The notes under the pieces: generated by a model
What the model saw: the letters and a program-made list of their open reading frames with translations, nothing else
What the model was told of the DNA's origin: nothing
Database searches by the model: none
Shown here: piece after piece, positions 55,339 to 64,000 of the stretch
How the letters are laid out: each line of letters starts with the position of its first letter
Numbering within the stretch: position 1 is the first letter of the stretch
Program-made: the position numbers and the translations under genes
Assembly (NCBI GenBank): GCA_037389465.1
Contig: JAZARR010000281.1
Span: 62,001-126,000 of the forward strand
Length of the DNA stretch: 64,000 nucleotides
DNA from: Baylisascaris procyonis
Taxonomy: Eukaryota; Nematoda; Chromadorea; Rhabditida; Ascarididae
Direction of reading: 5' to 3'

Positions 55339-55563
55339 ACAAAACATGATGATATTGCTGTGAATTCAACGGTTGTTTGTGTCAAATGGATGCCTATAAG
55401 TGGCGAGTAGTTCACAAAACATGATGATATTGCGGTGAATTCAACGATTGTTTGTGTCAACAAGATGCCTATAAGTGGCGAGTAGTTCACAAAACTTGAT
55501 GATAGTGCGTTGAATTCAACGGTTGTTTGTGTCAACTAGATGCCTACAAGTTGCGAGTAGTTC
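55339..55563. repeat. Three-monomer block type A, copy 1 of 6
   Basis: Unit order: an A50G/C48A unit (CAAATGG), a G34A/T49A unit (CGATTG with CAACAAG), then a T17G/G22T unit (GATAGTGCGTTG) ending CCTACAAG. Further copies lie at 56386-56610, 58252-58476, 59524-59748, 60346-60570 and 61319-61543. The copies at 56386, 59524 and 60346 have chimeric third units. A partial copy (units 2-3) begins at 59749. Distances between starts are 1047, 1866, 1272, 822 and 973 bp, so there is no fixed higher-order period. Confidence 0.85.
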
Positions 55564-55637
55564 ACAAAATATGATGATAATGCGGTGAATTCAAGGTTGT
55601 TTTTGTCATCCAGATGCCTGTAAGTTGCGAGTAGTTC
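55564..55637. repeat. CATCCAG-type 74-bp monomer, first of seven
   Basis: This subfamily begins ACAAAATATG, has GATAATGCGG or GATAAGGCGG, lacks C32, has five Ts at 38-42 and reads GTCATCCAG then CCTGTAAG. Copies lie at 55564-55637, 57134-57207, 57432-57505, 57954-58027, 59899-59972, 60796-60869 and 61544-61617, all 74 bp. A close relative at 52799-52872 has CAAACAG instead of CATCCAG. Most follow a GATAGTGCG or CCTACAAG unit, so they often form the fourth unit of block type A. Confidence 0.87.
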
Positions 55638-57729
55638 ACAAAACATGATGATATTGCGTTGAATTCAACGATTGTTTGTGTCAACTAGATGCCTATAAGT
55701 TGCTAGTAGTTCACGAAACATGATGATATTGCTGTGAATTCAACGGTTGTTTGTGTCAAATGGATGCCTATAAGTGGCGAGTAGTTCACAAAACATGATG
55801 ATATTGCGGTGAATTCAACGATTGTTTGTGTCAACTAGATGCCTATAAGTTGCTAGTAGTTCACAAAACATGACGATATTGCTGTGAATTCAACGGTTGT
55901 TCGTGTCAAATAGATGTCTATAAGTTGCGACTAGTTCACAAAACATGATGATATTGCGGTGAATTCAACGATTGTTTGTGTCAACTAGATGCCTATAAGT
56001 TGCGAGTAGTTCACAAAGCATGATGATATTGCGGTGAATTCAAGGTTGTTTGTGTCAACCAGATGCCTCTAAGTGGCGAGTAGTTCACAAAACATGATGA
56101 TATTGCGGTGAATTCAACGATTGTTTGTGTCAAATAGATGCCTATAAGTGGCGAGTAGTTCACAAAGCATGATGATATTGCGGTGAATTCAAGGTTGTTT
56201 GTGTCAACCAGATGCCTCTAAGTGGCGAGTAGTTCACAAAACATGATGATATTGCGGTGAATTCAACGATTGTTTGTGTCAACTAGATGCCTATAAGTTG
56301 CTAGTAGTTCACAAAACATGACGATATTGCTGTGAATTCAACGGTTGTTCGTGTCAAATAGATGTCTATAAGTTGCGAGTAGTTCACAAAACATGATGAT
56401 ATTGCTGTGAATTCAACGGTTGTTTGTGTCAAATGGATGCCTATAAGTGGCGAGTAGTTCACAAAACATGATGATATTGCGGTGAATTCAACGATTGTTT
56501 GTGTCAACAAGATGCCTATAAGTGGCGAGTAGTTCACAAAACATGATGATAGTGCGTTGAATTCAACGGTTGTTTTTGTCATCCAGATGCCTGTAAGTGG
56601 CGAGTAGTTCCCAAAACATGATGATATTGCTGTGAACTCAACGGTTGTTTGTGTCAAATAGATGCCTATAAGTGGGGAGTAGTTCACAAAGCATGATGAT
56701 ATTGCGGTGAATTCAAGGTTGTTTGTGTCAAAAAGATGCCTCTAAGTGGCGAGTAGTTCACAAAACATGATGATATTGCGGTGAATTCAACGATTGTTTG
56801 TGTCAACTAGATGCCTATAAGTTGCTAGTAGTTCACAAAACATGACGATATTGCTGTGAATTCAACGGTTGTTCGTGTCAAATAGATGTCTATAAGTTGC
56901 GAGTAGTTCACAAAACATGATGATATTGCGGTGAATTCAACGATTGTTTGTGTCAACTAGATGCCTATAAGTTGCTAGTAGTTCACGAAACATGATGATA
57001 TTGCCTTGAATTCAAGGTTGTTTGTGTCAAATGGATGCCTATAAGTGGCGAGTAGTTCACAAAACATGATGATATTGCGTTGAATTCAACGGTTGTTTGT
57101 GTCAACTACATGCCTGCAAGTTGCGAGTAGTTCACAAAATATGACGATAATGCGGTGAATTCAAGGTTGTTTTTGTCATCCAGATGCCTGTAAGTGGCGA
57201 GTAGTTCCCAAAACATGATGATATTGCTGTGAACTCAACGGTTGTTTGTGTCAAATAGATGCCTATAATTGGGGAGTAGTTCACAAAGCATGATGATATT
57301 GCGGTGAATTCAAGGTTGTTTGTGTCAACCAGATGCCTCTAAGTGGCGAGTAGTTCACAAAACATGATGATATTGCGGTGAATTCAACGATTGTTTGTGT
57401 CAAATAGATGCCTATAAGTGGGGAGTAGTTCACAAAATATGATGATAATGCGGTGAATTCAAGGTTGTTTTTGTCATCCAGATGCCTGTAAGTTGCGAGT
57501 AGTTCACAAAACATGATGATAGTGCGTTGAATTCAACGATTGTTTGTGTCAACTAGATGCCTATAAGTTGCTAGTAGTTCACGAAACATGACGATATTGC
57601 TGTGAATTCAACGCTTGTTTGTGTCAAATGGATCCCTATATGTGGCGAGTAGTTCACAAAACATGATGATATTGCGGTTAATTCAAAGTTGTTTGTGTCA
57701 ACCAGATGCCTCTAAGTGGCGAGTAGTTC

Positions 57730-57953
57730 ACAAAACATGATGATATTGCGGTGATTTCAACGGTTGTTCGTGTCAAATAGATGCCTATAAATTGCGAGTA
57801 GTTCACAAAACATGATGATATTGCGGGGAATTCAACGGTTTTTGTGTCATCTAGACGCCTCTAAGTGGCGAGTAGTTCACAAAACATGATGATATTACGG
57901 TGATTTCAACGGTTGTTTGTGTCAACTAGTTGCCTATAAGTTGCGAGTAGTTC
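57730..57953. repeat. GATTTC block (type B), short copy
   Basis: Unit order: a GATTTC/TTCGTG/CAAATAG unit with AAATTGCG; a 74-bp GGGGAATTC unit with GTCATCTAG; a TTACGGTGATTTC unit with ACTAGTTGCC. The two middle units found in the longer version at 58552 are missing. EcoRI is destroyed in the first and third units by A26T. Confidence 0.82.
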
Positions 57954-58551
57954 ACAAAATATGATGATAAGGCGGTGAATTCAAGGTTGTTTTTGTCATC
58001 CGGATGCCTGTAAGTTGAGAGTAGTTCACAAAACATGATGATATTGCAGTGAATTCAACGATTGTTTGTGTCAACTAGATGCCTATAAGTTGCTAGTAGT
58101 TCACGAAACATGATGATATTGGTGTGAATTCAACGGTTGTTTGTGTCAAATGGATCCCTGTAAGTGGCGAGTAGTTCACAAAACATGATGATATTGCGGT
58201 GAACTCAAGGTTGTTTGTGTCAACCAGATGCCTCTAAGTTGCTAGTAGTTCACAAAACATGATGATATTGCTGTGAATTCAACGGTTGTTTGTGTCAAAT
58301 GGATGCCTATAAGTGGCGAGTAGTTCACAAAACATGATGATATTGCGGTGAATTCAACGATTGTTTGTGTCAACAAGATGCCTATAAGTGGCGAGTAGTT
58401 CACAAAACATGATGATAGTGCGTTGAATTCAACGGTTGTTTGTGTCAACCAGATGCCTACAAGTTGCTAGTAGTTCACGAAACATGATGATATGGCTGTG
58501 AATTCAACGGTTGTTTGTGTCAAATGGATCCCTATATGTGGCGAGTAGTTC

Positions 58552-58925
58552 ACAAAACATGATGATATTGCGGTGATTTCAACGGTTGTTCGTGTCAAAT
58601 AGATGCCTATAAATTGCGAGTAGTTCACAAAACATGATGATATTGCTGTGATTTCAACGGTTGTTCGTGTCAAATAGGTGCCTATAAGTTGCGAGTAGTT
58701 CACAAAACATGATGATATTGCTGTGAATTCAACGGTTGTTCGTGTCAAATAGATGGCTATAGGTGGCGAGTAGTTCAGAAAACATGATGATATTGCGGGG
58801 AATTCAACGGTTTTTGTGTCATCTAGACGCCTCTAAGTTTCGAGTAGTTCACAAAACATGATGATATTACGGTGATTTCAACGGTTGTTTGTGTCAACTA
58901 GTTGCCTATAAGTGGCGAGTAGTTC
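58552..58925. repeat. GATTTC block (type B), full five-monomer copy
   Basis: Five units: 58552-58626 (GATTTC, TTCGTG, AAATTGCG), 58627-58701 (GCTGTGATTTC), 58702-58776 (GGCTATAGG), 58777-58850 (74 bp, GGGGAATTC, CATCTAG) and 58851-58925 (TTACGG, GATTTC, CTAGTTG). Full or partial copies recur at 60944-61243, 61842-62215, 62739-63038, 63039-63337 and from about 63565. The copies differ by loss of middle units or by a recombinant fourth unit (61169-61243 and 62964-63038 join GGGGAATTC to a plain CAAATAG half). Confidence 0.87.
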
Positions 58926-61841
58926 ACAAAATATGATGATATTGCGGTGAATTCAACGGTTGTTTGTGTCAAATAGATGTCTATAAGTGGCGAGTAGTTC
59001 ACAAAACATGATGATATTGCGTTGAATTCAACGGTTGTTTGTGTCAACTAGATGCCTACAAGTTGCGAGTAGTTCACAAAATATGATGATAAGGCGGTGA
59101 ATTCAACGATTGTTTGTGTCAACTAGATGCCTATAAGTTGCTAGTAGTTCACGAAACATGATGATATTGCCTTGAATTCAAGGTTGTTTGCGTCAAATGG
59201 ATGCCTATAAGTGGCGAGTAGTTCACAAAACATGATGATATTGCGGTGAATTCAACGGTTGTTTTTGTCATCCAGATGCCTGCAAGTGGCGAGTAGTTCC
59301 CAAAACATGATGATATTGCTGTGAACTCAACGGTTGTTTGTGTCAAATAGATACCTATAAGTGGGGAGTAGTTCACAAAGGATGATGATATTGCGGTGAA
59401 TTCAAGGTTGTTTGTGTCAACCAGATGCCTCTAAGTTGCTAGTAGTTCACAAAACATGACGATATTGCTGTGAATTCAACGGTTGTTCGTGTCAAATTGA
59501 TGTGTATAAGTTGCGACTAGTTCACAAAACATGATGATATTGCGGTGAATTCAACGGTTGTTTGTGTCAAATGGATGCCTATAAGTGGCGAGTAGTTCAC
59601 AAAACATGATGATATTGCGGTGAATTCAACGATTGTTTGTGTCAACAAGATGCCTGTAAGTGGCGAGTAGTTCACAAAACATGATGATAGTGCGTTGAAT
59701 TCAACGGTTGTTTGAGTCAACTAGATGCCTATAAGTGGCGAGTAGTTCACAAAACATGATGATATTGCGGAGAATTCAACGATTGTTTGTGTCAACAAGA
59801 TGCCTATAAGTGGCGAGTAGTTCACAAAACATGATGATAGTGCGTTGAATTCAACGGTTGTTTGTGTCAACTAGATGCCTACAAGTTGCGAGTAGTTCAC
59901 AAAATATGATGATAATGCGGTGAATTCAAGGTTGTTTTTGTCATCCAGATGCCTGTAAGTTGCGAGTAGTTCACAAAACATGATGATAGTGCGTTGAATT
60001 CAACGATTGTTTGTGTCAACTAGATGCCTATAAGTTGCTAGTAGTTCACGAAACATGATGATATTGCTGTGAATTCAACGGTTGTTTGTGTCAAATGGAT
60101 CCCTATATGTGGCGAGTAGTTCACAAAGCATGATGATATTGCGGTGAATTCAAGGTTGTTTGTGTCAACCAGATGCCTCTAAGTGGCGAGTAGTTCACAA
60201 AACATGATGATATTGCGGTGAATTCAACGATTGTTTGTGTCAACTAGATGCCTATAAGTTGCTAGTAGTTCACAAAACATGACGATATTGCTGTGAATTC
60301 AACGGTTGTTCGGTCAAATAGATGTCTATAAGTTGAGACTAGTTCACAAAACATGATGATATTGCGGTGAATTCAACGGTTGTTTGTGTCAAATGGATGC
60401 CTATAAGTGGCGAGTAGTTCACAAAACATGATGATATTGCGGTGAATTCAACGATTGTTTGTGTCAACAAGATGCCTATAAGTGGCGAGTAGTTCACAAA
60501 ACATGACGATAGTGCGTTGAATTCAGCGGTTGTTTGAGTCAACTAGATGCCTATAAGTGGCGAGTAGTTCACAAAACATGATGATATTGCGGTGAATTCA
60601 ACGATTGTTTGTGTCAACAAGATGCCTATAAGTGGCGAGTAGTTCACAAAATATGATGATATTGCGGTGAATTCAACGGTTGTTTGTGTCAAATAGATGC
60701 CTATAAGTGGCGAGTAGTTCACAAAACATGATGATATTGCGTTGAATTCAACGGTTGTTGGTGTCAACTAGATGCCTACAAGTTGCGAGTAGTTCACAAA
60801 ATATGATGATAAGGCGGTGAATTCAAGGTTGTTTTTGTCATCCAGATGCCTGTAAGTTGCGAGTAGTTCACAAAACATGATGATATTGCGGTGAACTCAA
60901 GGTTGTTTGTGTCAACCAGATGCCTCTAAGTGGCGAGTAGTTCACAAAACATGATGATATTGCGGTGATTTCAACGGTTGTTCGTGTCAAATAGATGCCT
61001 ATAAATTGCGAGTAGTTCACAAAACATGATGATATTGCTGTGATTTCAACGGTTGTTCGTGTCAAATAGATGCCTATAAGTTGCGAGTAGTTCACAAAAC
61101 ATGATGATATTGCTGTGAATTCAACGGTTGTTCGTGTCAAATAGATGGCTATAGGTGGCGAGTAGTTCACAAAACATGATGATATTGCGGGGAATTCAAC
61201 GGTTGTTTGTGTCAAATAGATGCCTATAGGTTGCTAGTAGTTCACAAAACATGACGATATTGCTGTGAATTCAACGGTTGTTCGTGTCAAATAGATGTCT
61301 ATAAGTTGCTAGTAGTTCACAAAACATGATGATATTGCTGTGAATTCAACGGCTGTTTGTGTCAAATGGATGCCTATAAGTGGCGAGTAGTTCACAAAAC
61401 ATGACGATATTGCTGTGAATTCAACGATTGTTTGTGTCAACAAGATGCCTATAAGTGGCGAGTAGTTCACAAAGCATGATGATAGTGCGTTGAATTCAAC
61501 GGTTGTTTGTGTCAACTAGATGCCTACAAGTTGCGAGTAGTTCACAAAATATGATGATAATGCGGTGAATTCAAGGTTGTTTTTGTCATCCAGATGCCTG
61601 TAAGTTGCGAGTAGTTCACAAAACATGATGATAGTGCGTTGAATTCAACGATTGTTTGTGTCAACTAGATGCCTATAAGTTGCTAGTAGTTCACGAAACA
61701 TGATGATATTGCTGTGAATTCAACTGTTGTTTGTGTCAAATGGATCCCTATATGTGGCGAGTAGTTCACAAAACATGATGATATTGCGGTGAATTCAAGG
61801 TTGTTTGTGTCAACCAGATGCCTCTAAGTGGCGAGTAGTTC

Positions 61842-62215
61842 ACAAAACATGATGATATTGCGGTGATTTCAACGGTTGTTCGTGTCAAATAGATGAATAT
61901 AAATTGCGAGTAGTTCACAAAACATGATGATATTGCTGTGATTTCAACGGTTGTTCGTGTCAAATAGATGTTTATAAGTTGCGGGTAGTTCACAAAAGAT
62001 GATGATATTGCTGTGAATTCAACGGTTGTTCGTGTCAAATAGATGGCTATAGGTGGCGAGTAGTTCACAAAACATGATGATATTGCGGGGAATTCAACGG
62101 TTTTTGTGTCATCTAGATGCCTCTAAGTGGCGAGTAGTTCACAAAACATGATGATATTACGGTGATTTCAACGGTTGTTTGTGTCAACTAGTTGAATATA
62201 AGTGGCGAGTAGTTC
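61842..62215. repeat. GATTTC block (type B), second full copy
   Basis: This has the same five-unit order as 58552-58925. Private changes include CC to AA at 61896-61897 in the first unit and at 62195-62196 in the fifth, giving GATGAATATA and GTTGAATATA. The 74-bp GGGGAATTC unit is at 62067-62140. The next unit begins ACAAAATATGACG, as after the other full copies (58926, 63338), so the conserved block may be six units long. Confidence 0.85.
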
Positions 62216-64000
62216 ACAAAATATGACGATATTGCGGTGAATTCAACGGTTGTTTGTGTCAAATAGATGCCTATAAGTGGCGAGTAGTTCACAAAACATG
62301 ATGATATTGCGTTGAATTCAACGGTTGTTTGTGTCAAATGGATCCCTATAAGTGGCGAGTAGTTCACAAAACATGATGATATTGCGGTGAACTCAAGGTT
62401 GTTTGTGTCAACCAGATGCCTCTAAGTGGCGAGTAGTTCACAAAACATGATGATATTGGTGTGATTTCAACGGTTGTTCGTGTCAAATAGATGCCTATAA
62501 GTTGCCAGTAGTTCACAAAACATGATGATATTGCTGTGAATTCAACGGTTGTTCGTGTCAAATAGATGCCTATAAATTGCGAGTAGTTCACAAAACATGA
62601 TGATATTGGTGTGATTTCAACGGTTGTTTGTGTCAAATGGATCCCTATAAGTGGCGAGTAGTTCACAAAACATGATGATATTGCGGTGAACTCAAGGTTG
62701 TTTGTGTCAACCAGATGCCTCTAAGTGGCGAGTAGTTCACAAAACATGATGATATTGCGGTGATTTCAACGGTTGTTCGTGTCAAATAGATGCCTATAAA
62801 TTGCGAGTAGTTCACAAAACATGATGATATTGGTGTGATTTCAACGGTTGTTCGTGTCAAATAGATGCCTATAAGTTGCGAGTAGTTCACAAAACATGAT
62901 GATATTGCTGTGAATTCAACGGTTGTTCGTGTCAAATAGATGGCTATAGGTGGCGAGTAGTTCACAAAACATGATGATATTGCGGGGAATTCAACGGTTG
63001 TTTGTGTCAAATAGATGCCTATAAGTTGCTAGTAGTTCACGAAACATGATGATATTGCGGTGATTTCAACGGTTGTTCGTGTCAAATAGATGGCTATAAA
63101 TTGCGAGTAGTTCACAAAACATGATGATATTGCTGTGATTTCAACGGTTGTTCGTGTCAAATAGATGGCTATAGGTGGCGAGTAGTTCACAAAACATGAC
63201 GATATTGCGGGGAATTCAACGGTTTTTGTGTCATCTAGATGCCTCTAAGTGGCGAGTAGTTCACAAAACATGATGATGTTACGGTGATTTCAACGGTTGT
63301 TTGTGTCAACTAGTTGAATATAAGTGGCGAGTAGTTCACAAAATATGATGATATTGCGGTGAATTCAACGGTTGTTTGTGTCAAATGGATCCCTATAAGT
63401 GGCGAGTAGTTCACAAAACATGATGATATTGCGTTGAATTCAACGGTTGTTTGTGTCAAATGGATCCCTATAAGTGGCGAGTAGTTCACAAAACATGATG
63501 ATATTGCGGTGAATTCAACGGTTGTTTGTGTCAAATAGATGCCTATAAGTGCGAGTAGTTCAGAAAACATGATGATATTGCGGTGATTTCAACGGTTGTT
63601 CGTGTCAAATAGATGCCTATAAATTGCGAGTAGTTCACAAAACATGATGATATTGCTGTGAATTCAACGGTTGTTCGTGTCAAATAGATGGCTATAGGTG
63701 GCGAGTAGTTCACAAAACATGATGATATTGCGGGGAATTCAACGGTTGTTTGTGTCAAATAGATGCCTATAAGTTGCTAGTAGTTCACGAAACATGATGA
63801 TATTGCTGTGAATTCCACGGTTGTTTGTGTCAAATGGATCCCTATATGTGGCGAGTAGTTCACAAAACATGATGATATTGCGGTGAATTCAAGGTTGTTT
63901 GTGTCAACCAGATGCCTCTAAGTGGCGAGTAGTTCACAAAACATGATGATATTGCGGTGATTTCAACGGTTGTTCGTGTCAAATAGATGCCTATGAATTG

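Larger units (their letters stand above)
57630..63841. repeat. BamHI-bearing monomer subfamily (10 GGATCC sites)
   Basis: Units reading CAAATGGATCCC (C48A, A50G and G54C-type change) carry GGATCC starting at 57630, 58152, 58526, 60097, 61742, 62340, 62639, 63387, 63462 and 63836. I saw none left of 57630, so the site marks a subfamily confined to the right-most 6.4 kb. Two sub-branches are visible: one continues CCTATATGTGG, the other CCTATAAGTGG. Confidence 0.88.
1..64000. repeat. 75-bp satellite array spanning the whole window (about 855 monomers)
   Basis: Every line of the window is a head-to-tail copy of one monomer in a single orientation, with no spacer, inversion or unrelated insert. 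The period is 75 bp: in the core the same 10-mer recurs exactly 75 bases later and the phase is kept over thousands of bases. Most length variants are 71-74 bp through small deletions. The consensus is about 40% G+C and contains GAATTC at monomer positions 24-29, CTAG at 48-51, and CpGs at 20-21, 32-33 and 66-67. All six frames of the consensus contain a stop. The array is cut by both window ends, so its full length is unknown. I do not recognise the monomer as a named satellite family. A eukaryotic satellite is the best reading from length, homogeneity and lack of genes. Confidence 0.99.
52499..64000. repeat. Right mosaic zone, most diverged part of the array
   Basis: Almost every monomer carries several differences. 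New states not seen on the left include G67T (TTGCTAG), A50G with C48A (CAAATGG), T49A (CAACAAG), CATCCAG, T17G (GATAGTGCG), GGCTATAGG, GGGGAATTC and TTACGG. Units fall into subfamilies that recur in fixed local order over 3-5 monomers but at irregular distances. Divergence is greatest here, so an array edge may lie not far beyond the right end; the window does not show it. Confidence 0.93.

Noticed and set aside
56301..56687. Minus-strand open frame of 128 codons with a 25-residue repeat; similar ones of 65-115 codons at 74-271, 1869-2135, 50850-51047, 52172-52432, 53889-54188 and throughout 55113-63758
   Set aside because: They are repeat translation. The unit is 25 codons, and the TAG present once per consensus monomer is lost only in C48A/T49C/T49A variants. 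Starts are mostly TTG just after that TAG, there is no consistent N- or C-terminus, and 1-bp deletions switch frames. The uniform core has no such frame at all.
60944..62813. Regular 12-monomer higher-order repeat (898/897-bp spacing of GATTTC blocks)
   Set aside because: Only the block starts are equally spaced; monomer types between 61244-61841 and 62216-62738 do not correspond, so the equal spacing appears partly coincidental.
1..64000. CRISPR array
   Set aside because: The units abut with no variable spacers; differences are point variants of one 75-bp sequence, and no cas-like gene is present.
1..64000. Transposable element or element-derived tandem repeat
   Set aside because: No terminal repeats, target-site duplications, coding domains or orientation changes are visible, and the monomer is too short to assign to a transposon tail by eye. 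A genome-wide similarity search with the consensus would decide.
1..64000. Telomeric repeat, rRNA, tRNA or CENP-B box
   Set aside because: The 75-bp unit is not a short telomeric motif. I saw no tRNA-like or rRNA-like sequence, and no match to the CENP-B box pattern in the consensus or common variants.

Overview
The whole 64,000-base window is one uninterrupted head-to-tail tandem array of a 75-bp monomer, roughly 855 copies. I find no gene, RNA gene, mobile element, CRISPR array or unique sequence. Repeat sequence runs off both ends, so neither array boundary is visible. The consensus monomer is about 40% G+C (30 of 75 bases). It carries one EcoRI site (GAATTC), one CTAG and three CpGs, and has a stop codon in all six frames. 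Below, monomer positions 1-75 start at the A of ACAAAACATG; a perfect reference copy lies at 18184-18258. An array this long, gene-free and homogenised is what eukaryotic satellite DNA (pericentromeric, subtelomeric, heterochromatic or sex/B-chromosome) looks like and would be exceptional in a bacterium. I infer a eukaryote but cannot name the organism or the chromosome location.

Layout. (1) 1-9413: left mosaic zone of variant monomers (mainly G21T, G64T, T40C, C48A, T49C, A58C and a 1-bp deletion at C32), with multi-monomer blocks duplicated at offsets of 748 and 823 bp. (2) 9414-13984: transition zone with few variants and an 899-bp (12-monomer) duplication readable from its variant pattern. 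(3) 13985-42405: hyper-homogeneous core of 379 monomers, of which 369 look identical to the consensus. It includes a 9,975-bp stretch of 133 consecutive identical monomers (17959-27933). (4) 42406-52498: right transition zone in which delC32, deletion of one G33/G34, G21T, G34A and G64T reappear and combine into recurring cassettes. (5) 52499-64000: most diverged zone, made of distinctive monomer subfamilies (BamHI-bearing, GATTTC, CATCCAG, GATAGTGCG types) shuffled as 3-5-monomer blocks.

This geometry, a uniform centre with increasingly diverged edges and rare variant combinations shared by both edges, is the expected result of unequal exchange or gene conversion amplifying one monomer type inside an older array. 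The short minus-strand open frames near the two ends are by-products: they appear only where variant monomers lose the TAG stop that the consensus carries once per unit. I see no cooperating genes and no encoded system. What deserves a second look is the evolution and higher-order structure of the satellite.
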